Positions 49,271 through 62,600 of a stretch of DNA of 64,000 nt are shown piece after piece. The translations under genes were made by a program, and so were the position numbers. This DNA is from Annona cherimola (Eukaryota; Streptophyta; Magnoliopsida; Magnoliales; Annonaceae): positions 11,498,765 to 11,562,764 of the forward strand of contig CM059977.1 of the NCBI GenBank assembly GCA_030490835.1, given 5' to 3'. Positions within the stretch are counted from its first letter, which is position 1; the number at the start of each line of letters is the position of its first letter. The notes below the pieces were generated by a model that ran no database searches, was not told the origin of the DNA, and saw nothing but the letters and a program-made list of their open reading frames with translations.

Positions 49271-50051
49271 ATTTTTACCCAGTTTAAACGCATAGCAATT
49301 TCACAACTAGGTAGCAACAACTATTATAATTGCAGCGCGCTGCGTATCAAACATTGTGCTCTTACAGAGTATTAATGTTTTCCCAATTTAGTTCTTTCCG
49401 TGATATTTCGCATGAAAAGTACCGCCCCCGTCCACTGTACGGTACGGAAACAAGCATTTCAATTCGTATTCTTCCATCAGCGAAAGATTATCACAACTAT
49501 CATCATATGAATAAAAACCGTCGATATGGTGGGTCACATCAAAGGCCATTCAATAAAAGAGAATAATTCTGAAATCACTTTCTACTCCTTCATAGGAACT
49601 TTTTAACCACCATCAACGATTGGACTTCAAAAATATATATCACAATACCATGGTGATGGATTTTCATTGTCCAGCAAGTCGGAACATCATTTCTAAAGCA
49701 TGGATCGACAGGATAGAAACTCGGATTGGATCGGGAACGAGTTTCTCATCGTTTGATCCACACCCATTTATACACACCCGCTCATAAACGGGGCAATATC
49801 CAGAAGTATCCCTCACCCAAAACAAAATGCTGCTCTCCCAGAGATTGATCTCAACCGTTCAAACGATCGGTAACCAAGTACATTGGTTTTTTCTAGCCAT
49901 CCATCCATTCCACGTCCATGGCAGGTCATGTAAGCCAACAGCTATCACCGTCCGATCGATGATTCACTCCCCTCCTATCAAGAGGCGTGGATCCCACCAT
50001 TTGATCAAAAGGTGGATCGCGTACACACGTTTCACGCCTCCCGCGGCTGGA

Positions 50052-50059
50052 TATTTAAA
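50052..50059 (+). promoter_or_regulatory. TATA box of the bZIP gene
   Basis: TATTTAAA in a GC-rich setting, 179 bp before the chosen ATG, predicting a transcript start near 50085. ACGT cores, possible bZIP sites, lie upstream at 49911 (CACGTCC) and 50025 (ACACGT). Confidence 0.55.
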
Positions 50060-50099
50060 CCGGTGGCGTCGTCGCTCCCTCCCGCAGCAGAATCTCAGC

Positions 50100-50121
50100 G
50101 CAGCAGCAGCAGCAGCAGCAA
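50100..50121 (+). repeat. CAG microsatellite in the bZIP leader
   Basis: About six CAG units in a longer CAG/GCAG-rich tract (50087-50190), inside the predicted 5' UTR. Confidence 0.8.
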
Positions 50122-50237
50122 CGACAGCTGCAGCCTGCAGCTGGAGCTACAACCGCAGCAGAGAGACTCCACCACCATCGCCAGCATCAGCAGCATCGAC
50201 GACGACAGATAAAGAAACAGCTCTCCGGCAAAAGGCA

Positions 50238-53200
50238 ATGGCTTCTCCAACTAAAAAAATCCAGTCGCCTATTGCCCACGCAAAGGAGCCCTTGCTGCCA
50301 CTCGACGACGGTATAGTACCGTTGCCGCTGGAGACGAAGCCGCTCTCGCGGCAGTCCTCCGCGCAGTCCCTCAACCTCCAGGAGTTCCAGCCGTCGGCAT
50401 TGGAATCCGGGAAGACCCTGGGGTCGATGAACATGGACGAATTCCTCCTCAGCATCTGGTCGGCGGAGGAGACCCGTCAGACCGGCACGGTCCAGGACAC
50501 ACCAGCTTCGTCATCCGATCCCCTGAACGGCGACATGGCGGCGGGCCCCCAGCAGAACTTGTTCCCTCCGGAGAACGGCGAGAGGGAGGAGCAGCTGCAC
50601 AAGCTGGGGAATAGTCAGGGTCAGGGAGGAGGAGGCGATGCCGGCGGGGAGGACCTGTGCGAAGGGATGACGCTGGAAGACTTCCTCATGAAGGCAGGAG
50701 TAGTTCCGGAAGGCTTCGGAGGCTCGTCGCCCAGCTGTCAAGGGCCGAATTACTACGAGAATTCCGTAAACGGGGTTGCACCGTCGGAGACACAGCGGCG
50801 GAATTCAGGTGCGGAGTCGGGTGGGGTTCTGGTCGGGGCAGTGATTTCGCCTCGTGCGGTGGAAGAGCCGGTGAGCAAGGCGGCAAGCGGGGGAGGGAGG
50901 AAGAGGATGCTGGAATCGGGCGGATCGGCGGACCAAGGAGCGGAGAGGCGGCAACGGAGGATGATCAAGAACCGGGAATCCGCAGCGAGATCTCGCGCCC
51001 GTAGACAGGTACGAAAAACGATACCTAGAGTTTTGGACGCTAATTGCTTGAGATGTGATCTTGACCATCCATCATCGGTTGGGCCCCGCTTTCCATTCTG
51101 GATTACGTGGATGGTTTTGGCGGTTTAATTTAGTCTTCCGAAATCAAAATTTCGGCATCCAAATTATTTTCACTTGGTGGGCAGGGTGTGCGGCTGGTGA
51201 ATGATGTATGTAGCCTGCGTCTTGCTTGCGCTAGTAGCATGCAAGATTCTTGGGGTACAGATGACAGCATGCAGTTTTTTACAGGATTAATTAATTAGGC
51301 AAGTGGGGTCACTACCTTAATGGAGATTAGGCTTCTTTTTTAGTTTCTACTAAAATGTCAGCGAGTACGTACTGTTGCACCAGTGGCCCATTTGCCGATT
51401 TCCCGTACTTCTGATTATATCACATGGCCATGCACTATATGCATGAACGTAGTAGATTTGTAGGTTGGAAGGCAACCTGACACGGGTTGGCTGTCTCACT
51501 TCATTCTAACCTTCTAATTTTAATTTTTATGAGGGATGATGGCCCCCCACTCTTCTAATTAATCGTCCATTTTCCTCTTATGAGATGGGATGCAATTTAT
51601 TTAATTTTAATTTTAATTTTTATAAGGGATGATTGGACCCCACTCTCCTTAACAGACCATTTTCCCCGGATGAGATGGGATGCAATTTATTTCATGCAAT
51701 ACAAACACACATATATGTATATATATAGAGAAAAAAATATAGTACAACTTCACTGAATCAAAATTACGGTGCAATTACTTCAAAATCGACTCCGCATGAT
51801 TATAAAATCATAACATACTCCGCTCATTATATTTAGAATTATGTATTTTATTACCATATCAATTTTTATCTCAATTTGATTTGTATAGATCCCATCTGAA
51901 AATGGTACGAATTTATCGTAATAAAATGGTTTTATATAAATAACAACTTTAAAATTATTTTTTCAACATATAAACCATTTGTTGTAAAATTTATCTATGA
52001 ATAAATGATTGTATAAAATATCAATATATTTAAATACACATGAGACCTATTTTGGACCAAACGCATCGTTAATTACGATGCAGGAAAATGCACAAAAAAT
52101 ATTTTAATATATATATAATATACATGTTGAACAAATAACTGTAAAGTTATTATTTACATCAAACTATTTTATTACATTGAATTCGTATAATTTTCAGATT
52201 GGGTCCATACACATATTCGATTATAAAAAAAATTAATATGGTAAAAGAATAAATAATTCTAAATACAATGGGTGAAGTAGATTATAATTTTATAATCATA
52301 TGAAGCCTATTTTGAGGTAGCTGCATCATAATTTTGGTATGGTGAAGTTGCACCTAAATATTTATCTCTCTCTCTATATATACATATATATAGGGCTCCA
52401 TAACCCCCTCAAATTTTAAGATATCGATACTTGATGAAAATCTAATCAATTCATTGTATTTAAAACTATTTGTTTTGCTAAAAGATCAAGTTTCAAGTTT
52501 CATATAAATTAAGTATGTGCATGGGCAACATTTGCTCAAAAATATGTATATTCATGTGTAAATTATGAAAAATATTTAGATCTATTCACACATATATTAG
52601 AATGTAACAATACTTTATAGAATCATTTATTAACATATTATTGATATTTTTGGTTTAGATGTTGAAAAAATTACTTTAAAGTTGATATTTTAACATTGAA
52701 TTATTTTATTATGTTGATTTTGCATTTTTATAGGCGATACCCATATACAATGAAATTAAAAAATAAAAAGTTTTCAGAGTACTACGAATGATGTTAAACA
52801 CAATAAATAGAGTGGATTTTCCATCAACCATCAAAATTTTAAAAATAAAAATGATTACATAGAAAGGGGGTTTCATAGAAGCGAAACCGATATATATATA
52901 TAAACACATGTATATACACATTTGAAATCAAGGAATGTGAAAACTCATGGAAAGCAAATTCATGCCTCCTGATTACCACGTTTGGATGGATTTTGTTTGA
53001 GAATAAGTGACCTGTGAATGAAAAATGGGGAATTGTTCTTATTACACACGTGAAGAATCTCTGTGTTAGTTTATTGTTTTTACTAGATCGTACTTATAGG
53101 AAGAACCATGTTGGTAGAATGTTACATGGCATACTCATATTGGAAGTTCTCTTTCATTTTTTTCATTTGAAATACCCAAAAAGGAAAGATCACAAGCAAT

Positions 53201-56200
53201 GAACTGATCATTTGATTATTTTCTCCATCCTTACTCCTCTCTAACTATCACAAAAGTCAATTTTTAAGATCAAATATAGCCAATTGTTGCATGTTTTTAA
53301 CATGATCATTCTTTAATGACCAAATATTCTGTAATTTATAGAAACAGAAATATACGAAACTGATACGACTATATAAAAGCTATATGGTAAATCCAAAATC
53401 AAATATTTTAATAAAATTATATGGAAGACATAAATAAAGTACATGACTCGTAGGAAAGTATATTAAATGACAAAATGTATTTAAAAAGTTAGAAAAAATA
53501 TATTATGGTTGCATAATATAAGAGATGCTTGTACATAAGAAAACTCAAAAGGAAAGCACCAAAAATAGTACGTTAACAACGAATCACTAAATACTAAGAT
53601 AGATATAGTCTAGAGGTGTAATTTGAGTCAAGTGAGTTCAGTTTGAGATTGATTATACTTTTACCCTATTATCAAAAACTCAACTTTATTTTAAGTCATG
53701 TTGGTTCTAATCTCAAGTTGATTTTAGTTCCAAATTTATTCTTTAAATAATTTTTAGATTATATTTGAAAATCGTGATTTTATAATAAGTTAAGTATTAT
53801 TTAAAAGCCTAAAATCAAGATGATAACAAGATAAATTTTGAAATATATTAATTAAATTTATTAAATAATAGATAACTTAAACAAGTTGCTATAATTAAAG
53901 AATATATTCATGTTTTCCATTATAAAAGATATCTCATGAAATATATGTTAAGCATATATTAGCTATTTGGGTCGGTTATGGGTACCCGGACCTTAAAATC
54001 TACTATATTCTAATTGAATCATGCATTTTTTTTTCTTTAAACCTACGTTGCATCATAGATATAAAAATAGAAATCTATCTTACTTATTTCAGTGTATCTA
54101 ATGGGTCGATTTACAAGTAGTTGGGTACTATATCCATGTAGGGGTGGGAATCAAGGCGGGTTGACCCGTGGCCCGCCCCTATTTAATACTGGGGCGGGTT
54201 GGACCTACCAGTTGACATTTTTTCTTATTTTTTACATTAAAAAAACCTCATTCAATGTTAACATTCATATTTTATTTAAGTATTTATATTTTACTTTGAC
54301 TGATTAGTAATAGATTGAAGCATATAGTAGTTAAAATTAATATAGATTTATCTTTATACTTGATAGGTTCATAAATTTTTAAAAACTTTTTACTTGACCT
54401 GCAGTTTTTACTCGACCCGTTAACCCACTACCGACCCGGATTTTGTCCTGAAACCTAGTAGAAAAAAGTAATTGTCAAACCGACCTTGTCCCAACCCGGT
54501 ATAAAAATAAAGGTCAAATAAGATTTTTAAAAAGTAAGGTCAAAGTTGGGCATACTTTGACCTGTCCCGACTCACCTCGATTCCTACCCTTATATCCACG
54601 TTGTGCCCCCTAACACAACACCATGAAGGTACTATATAGAATCTACTCTTTCCATCTAAAATAATTAACCTAAATATCAAAAAAAGTTAACATAATATGC
54701 CACATCAAATTTTCTTAAATGCATTAACTAATTTTGCCATACAACATGAATTTGATTTCATTTGATGTGATTTAGCTGCAAAAAGTATATATAGCAAATA
54801 AACTAATAGTATATTTGGTTATATGTGGGTCATTGTATTTGACCAAAAATGTAGTTGTTTTTTTAAAGTTTGTTGCATATATTATTAACTTGGCTATGTT
54901 TAACTTATTTGCACTTTAAATTATATCTTGCAACAAATGCATGGTCAAATATAAGAAATTTTCTTATAGTGAGACTAAGTGTGAGAAAATTTCAAAATTT
55001 TCTTATATTTGACCATCTACTTTTGCCAGATATAATTTAAGTGTGAATAATGATAAGCATAGCCAAGTTAATTATTAAAAATATTTATAGTAAGACTTCT
55101 ATTTAAAAATAAAAGTTTGGCCTAGTAAACTAACTGGGTTGTAGCTTAGTTGGTTGTGTATGTTGTCAAAGATGGTGAACACATGTTTGACCGTCCACGG
55201 TATAAACTTTGTGTGGAAGTTTATTATCCGACATGTATACGGCAAGAGCTTGTCTCTCTCATATGGATAGGTGGGAGTTTGTTGTCTCTCATCAGCTATT
55301 GAGCTTCATTGTTACATAAAATGAAATATAATATTATATATTCAATAAGAAAAATATAACTTAGTTGTAAATCTTGAAAAGTAAGGTGAAAAAATGACCT
55401 AATGGAGATTTTGCATTCTAAATTGTCTAACTTTTTCTATTTGCAATTTAAACCAGAAGTTTGACTGTAAATTTTTTGTTTCTTTTGCATTTTAAACCCT
55501 GACCTATAATGACGTTAAAAACTATCATTAATTCATGCAAAATGGCGTAAAGATTCTTTAATATTGAAAAGAATTTTTTTATATTTTAAATTCGACCGTT
55601 AAGCTTTCTTTATTTTATCATTGGAGGCTTTAATAGCATCTTCACCTTTAATATAGATTTAGATTTTTTTTAAAAAAAACATTGAAAGGTATTCATGTCA
55701 TTTTGAATGAATTAACAGTAATTTTTAATGTTATTACAGGTCGAGGTTTAAAATGTAAAAGAACTAGAATTTTTAGGATTTAAAGTGCAAATGACTAAAC
55801 TTTAAAATTTAAAATACAAATAGACAAAGTTAAAGAGTTTAAAATGCAAAATATGCCAATGGAAGCTCAGATAAATTTATCAAAGTGCACAGACATTGAA
55901 AATAACATAGATTATACCCTCATCTTCGTTTTTAACGTTAAAATTGAAGATGATACAAATTAAAAATCTGAATTAATAAGCAAACCAAAAGTTGCATCAA
56001 TTGAAAAAGGTAAGAGAAAACAAACTTTTTATTTCTTTTTCTATTACGGAATTGCACTGCCTGGCATAAAAAGAGTGGGGAAGTGAGACTCAAGCAAATT
56101 CCTTGAATGAGTACTAAAATATTCTTACCTTCCAGCCTATTGTAATTTTCTGGCTCGGAAGCGTTGAAAGTCAACGAAAGGTAGGGGTCCGAAAGAGGAA

Positions 56201-56573
56201 GAAGCTAATGCAGCAACGTGTCATAAAGCTTACTTCTCTTGCTCGGGCGGGCGTGCTTGGGCCGCCAGCTTACTTTGTTGCTTTCGAAAACGACAAGCAT
56301 CTTTCGTCGGAGCTTCTGGTGGAGATCCAATGACGAAATTACTCCCACGGCTGCCGCCCCGTTCGTGGCTTCGTGCGGTTCTGTGGAGCGCATGTTGTGA
56401 AAAGCGACGGCAAGCTAAGATTGGGGAAAAAAGATAAGAAAAAGATATAAAAAGTCATTCCAAACCCATTTAAGCTGGCAACAAATACATTACAACATCA
56501 TAACATTCGTTAGCAGCAAGGTTTCATTAGATGGCGCATTTATTCCAAGTACATCGCGAAAAGGATTTTCTTC

Positions 56574-56611
<38 letters not shown>

Positions 56612-59600
56612 TAACGCGCATGTTCGTTTGTTGCTGGTGGCTATCTTCAGATCGATATTGTTTCTAAAATCAGATTTGTAGGTTCTTCTCTTCGAGATTA
56701 GACCATGGCTGACCACATCTAATGCCTTCGTTTGCGAGACCCATTTCCCTTTGTAGTTTTTAACCCGAGGACATTTATAATTGAACAGGATCCGCTTGTT
56801 CTTCCCAGATTGCTAATTAAATTGGCTCTGGTTTGTCATTTCTATATCGGGCTACACACATGCAGGGTTACCTTCATAAAAAAATCAAGTTTTTTTTAAA
56901 ATTTATTGTTTTTATTGTTTAGAATCGAAAGAAAATAATATGGGGATCTACCAAGATTCTTTTAGTATATATTTCTAGCAGCCGGAAGTCTTCCTAAACT
57001 TAAGATTCTTGAGTCCATTTTTGACGCCTGATGCGTAAAACGTCAATCTTAGTTTTTATAAGATACCTGTAAATGGGGTTTGCTAATTAGCATCGAATCC
57101 GGAAAAAAAATAAAAGAGAAGACGCTTCTAATCTAACAGAGGCCAGCTGTGTGCATTAAAAGATGACTACTGGAGACGCATACAACATTCCATGTTTACA
57201 CCTCCATTTCATATTGCGACACGCTTACCTCGGTCGGTTTCAAGCCATGGGCTGATCTGTGATTTCACAATAGGGCGGTTACTGACGATTGTGTACGTGG
57301 TCATGTCATCGGTGGGAAATAGTTTCATGCAAAGATGGTGTATATATCAGATGCAAAACACGTTTTCTATTGAGTTGTAGAAAATAGGGATGTGTCCACA
57401 AGGCTTTACCTGCCCAAAATCAAGTGGAACGCACTTTCTCCTATCTGTCAACCAGCTTTGGATTCCTCCAACTGAATCTCTAAGCTCACACCACGTTACT
57501 TCCCTCTCTCTACTGTCTAGTCTTAAGCATGACCGCTGTCTCCTATTCTTGGAAAAGCCTTTAACTACAAGCCCCACCCGTTTTCCTCCGTCTCACTCCT
57601 TTCATTAGTCCAGCTTGGAAAAAGAAGAAAAGATGGGAAGAGAAATTATCGAGTGGGTGGAGATTGAAATCTCTTGCAGCATGGAGGATGAAGAGGAGGA
57701 GGAGGTATTTAGAATTCCGAAAATAAAATGAGTTATTATTATTGTTTTTTTTTTTTTTTTTATGTTTAGAGCATACCTTGAGACGTTTTGATTGAGGATT
57801 TAAGAGTAATGTAATGCTGAATGGAAAATTTTCATTAGGCAGCATCCATCTTAGAAGGTCGTCTATGACCTTCATATCGAATGCATGGGTTAGTTTTGTT
57901 TAACATCAATTCTGGCCACATTTTTCTCTATTTTGATTATGATTTTTTCTGAAAAACTAGGTATTGGGTTCATTTTTCATCCACAGGTGATGTCCTGGTA
58001 ACCCCGATGCTGATTATTGTCATATATATGACCCTTTCCTCCCCTTCTATTCTGCTGATCTTGCCTCATCTATAGTTCAGTTCGAATAGCTGAAGCTTTT
58101 AACTGACATTCATGAATAGCTGTGAAAGACTGATTTATAGGATGTACTGGAATTGCGAGCAACATTAGCTGTTATTCATGTTAATTTGAAAAATGGCGCG
58201 AAATTGACAATGATGGTGAAGGCTATTAGCTTAACGACTAACATCCATGCGTAGATCTTGAAGTCTAATATATTTTCTGTTTTTGAGATTGCAATCTTAA
58301 TGTAGGTTCTGTTAAGTTAATTTTAAAAATGGCGCGAAACATGGGCCATAATGATCAAGAGGCTCTCGATAATTACTTAGAGGTCAACATGCACGCTTAA
58401 ACGTTCGATTTTGATTCCATCCATTGTTTTGAAAATAGAAGTATACTTAGATCTTCTTCAACTAATTTGCAAAATGCCGTGAAGTACATGAGCCATGATA
58501 ATGACGGCTCATCGGCCAAATGACCATATGGATGCATGAAATGTTCATTACAACTAGTGTTATTAAAAGTAGCCAGTTTTTTGGCTTTTAAAAAAATAAT
58601 TTTGACTTCACATAAATGTCTTAGCTGCATATATTTATTTGGCTGCAAATATTTGGTTACTCAAAGGCAGTAGTACATGCTCAAATGCAACCGTTTTAAC
58701 CTTATATGCAGCTAAAAATATCATGTAATGCAATCATTTATATTTCGTTGTAAATACTAATAATTTTTTTTTTTTTAAATAATAACGTTATTTGGCAACA
58801 TTTGACATGATTAAAGGTAGGCTAATGTACATTTGACTGTGGAAAGGTGGCCACATATGTAAACTTTTATTGTTGTTGTTGATAAGTATTTTGTTAGTTG
58901 TTTTTGAAATTTAGATAATAATATTGCATTACAACACATGCCAATAAAGTCTTTTTTTGCTATGTATAAATAAAATTGGTTACACGTATATTAATTTGGA
59001 AACAAATACTTATTTAACTTCAATACTTAATTACCTATGGATGGTGGCATGCACTTAAATATGACCAAATTTTCATATTACTTGCAACAAATATCACATT
59101 GCTTATAGTTATTTATTCGCAGATAATGATGGTTATTTTTTATGAAAATAATGGTGGTTTTTTATAACAATAATGATGGTTTTTTTTTATGTAAGATGTA
59201 TTCATTGTAACAAAGACTCTATATACAAAAAATTAACAATTCCTTCTAGGGGATTTCTCCACTAGGATCTAGCACTACCCGACATCAATGAAACAAATGT
59301 TACCAAAAAATGGACAAACTAGTTACCAACCTCATTATATGCATATAATCAACTAATCAAAATAAGGAGGTTTTGAACCTGATGTCATGAATGAGGACCT
59401 CTATTGATGAGAAAATAGGGCTTCTATCATTTAGGAAGTTAACTAAAATGAGAGAGTTGATCTCCAACCCCAAACATCTTGGTTGCATTTCACACCCTAT
59501 TCCATTCCTCATTGGAAAGCCATAGCTTCCATTGTCAGTGTATTATAAACGCCCTCACATTCCAGAATTTTGCTGCTAAGAAAAAGGCCTTTTGAATATC

Positions 59601-62600
59601 TTCAAACTGACACAAAACCCATACAATTGCCTCTTTAATTTCTACTCTCTTCAACATTAATTTTATAATATCCTTCTTTTGAGCTAACCAACGTGGCTTT
59701 AGATCATTGATAAGGATACCCAACGCGGCCATTTGGTTTGCTAAAATAATGCTATCTCTAAAAATTCCGCACCAATTCATAATGTTTGAATATTTTGGTG
59801 GTACTCCAACCTCCTTGAGCTAGTTTCTAAGGAACCAAACTCTCCAACAGGAGAGAATGAAAAAGCTCAATTGCTCCTCTTCACTTTTTCTTGTTAGCTG
59901 TTTGAGAATATATCTCACTGCACTTCTGAGTGTTCAAACATTCCTATCTGGGACAAGTAATCTCCTCTATTCCTAACCTTGATGTAGTACACAAATAGGT
60001 GCTTTAAGTCCTCCTTGCAGTCTCAACACAGATCGTAGCTGGGATTTATAGCAATGCCCCTTGCTTTTGTTGAAAGAGCATCCTTGTAAAGCCTCCATCC
60101 AAACAACATGACCTTGCTTGGCAAATTCTCTTTCCGGATTTTCTTGGACACCAAATTCTCCCGAATCATTTGGGGATTTTTGCTTTTTTGGCATACCTGC
60201 AAAAGGAACTAAAGTTAGATTTTAATAATCTATAGGCCGACTTCACGCTGAAGATGCCATTTGGTTCCACTATCCAGTACTAGATGTCCTCCATGTTCTC
60301 TGCTAGTATTAAGATTAGTTGTATATCAATCATTCCACTCTGCCATCCCCACCGCTGTAATGATCTTCTCCTTATTCCAAGCTCTATGTGATCCTAACAT
60401 AAAGCGACAAACTTTGTCCTCCTTTGAAATGTTGGTTGGAAGGGGGGCGGCTTTGATGATACAATGTTCAGTTCACTTGTCATGGAGAAAACTAGCTTTC
60501 TACCCATTCTTAATTCTCCACCTTATCCCTTTTTCAATGACTTCCCTTGCTCTTAGGATGCACTTCCAGGTGAAACAGTCTCCCAAACCCTTCTTGCTCT
60601 CTTAGATACTTAACCTCTGACAGTATTTGGCCTGCAAAACTTTATAACACAAGGATTCAGGATTAGTAATCAGCCTCCAAAATTATTTAGCCAACATCGC
60701 CAAGTAAAAGTTCAATAAGTTCTCGAATCTCATTCCCCCATTGGCCTTTGAATTACACGTAATATTGAAATTTGGTTACTTCTAGTCAAATTCAAGTTAA
60801 ATTGAAAGTTAATTGCAAAAAGAGGCTACATAAAAGAACTTCTGTTATGTTCATCCAAAAAATAATTTCTTTTATCATAATGGATGCCAATTTTATTTAC
60901 TTGGAAAATAATGCAAAATTTGCTATCATGATGATGGTTGATACCAACAAAGATAAAGTCAAAGATTTGCCATTCTTTTTTCAGATTAATAATTACCCAT
61001 TTCTCTGATCTTTTTACTGAAGTATCATATTTTCCCTGAGCAGGCTTATACAATGGAGTTGGAGGCAGAACTGAACCAGTTGAAGGAAGAAAATGCCCAA
61101 ATCAAGAAAGAGACGGTACTACTTACAACTCATTTTTTTACCCTGGGAGCCATAACAACGGCGCTAATGTGCCAATGAGTTGCACGTTCTAAATAATCAA
61201 ATATATTTGATACGTTTCTAAGCATAAATATACTAAATAGTGAGATTGGAGGTATATTCACTGAAAAATCCTCATATGCTACAATTTTATGCACCTCACA
61301 AGTATTTTGTTGTATTTAATGTTGTCTTATGCGAGTTCTAATTTAATACACACATATTTAATAAGTCTCAACACATAGGTATGTATTAAGTCTTGATATA
61401 TACAAGTTTTTTGAGTCATATTTTTCATTTTTTTGGTTTTTTATTTTTATGTAACCGCAAGTGTAATTTTTATATACACTATTATTTTAAAATTTATATT
61501 TTTAAAATTTTAAAATATCGAATTTTGGTCTATGAACCAAGTACACGTGGGCTTGCATGAAAATGAAAAAAAAGTAAAAAACGAAAACATTATTCAAGAC
61601 ACATATATTTAGAGGCTTGTTATATTGAATCAAATTTTATGCAATTTCCAAATATTAGAGATGCATATAATTTTCATATATAGTATCACTACAACCAATT
61701 TGAGTATAAGTACCTAAATTTTTGGCTAGATATAATATAATGTTAGCTGCATATAAATTTTTAGTTATATATGTATATTTAACTACAAATGCATGATTGC
61801 ATTAGGATTATAACATTTGCTCAAATGCAACCAATCTTTATACTTTATGTGGCCAAAAATAGTATTTATTGCGGCCATTTACATTTGAATACAAATAATA
61901 ATAGAACTTTTGGTTGTGATGGTAGATAAATGATTTCATTTGGTATTAAATGCAGCTAAATCTAAATTTCGCTAACAAAATTTACTAAAAAATGGATTTG
62001 TTTTTAATTTATTGTTCTAGTGCGAAAAATGAGTAATTTTAGTTGCTTAAACAAAAAATTCACCGCATTTAAGTATATAATACAGCGTAGATGCAATAAA
62101 TACAGCCGACTGACGGCCAAATATGCATCTTCATGCAACCAAGCGACGTCCAGATAATCGTCTATGTCAATATGTATGCAGCTAATTCTACAGTGTATAC
62201 AGTCGATTTGTTTGCTGCATAGGCAGACTTTTCTTAGTACCTGCTATAGAGTATACCAAGGGATGGAATGGAATGCGAGTAGGATGAAATTTTTTATCTC
62301 ATTTTTCAATACGTAATAATATTATTTTTTCATTCTAATACTGCTTTTCATATTTCTAAGATAATTTCTTATTTCCTAATGAATAACAATTCCTCCTATT
62401 CACATCACATTCAATCCCTTCGTGTACAAATCACATCATATCCTATATTGTGTTTTAGGCTGCAATTTTTTTTTGAATAATTAATTGCACATGTGATTCA
62501 GTTACAGAAATCTGATCTACAACTTTGATGCATTAAGTCGGGACATTTTGGAATGATTAGAACAGGTTCTTTGAGTCAACACTGACCAAACTTTATAGCA

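Noticed and set aside
49827..51128. 433-codon frame as the bZIP protein
   Set aside because: The N-terminal 137 codons span the TATA box and leader, and the C-terminal 40 codons read into intron 1. The spliced 322-aa model matches the family.
53611..54000. Possible further hAT end (TAGAGGTGTAATTTGAG)
   Set aside because: No matching right terminus or 8-bp duplication could be found.
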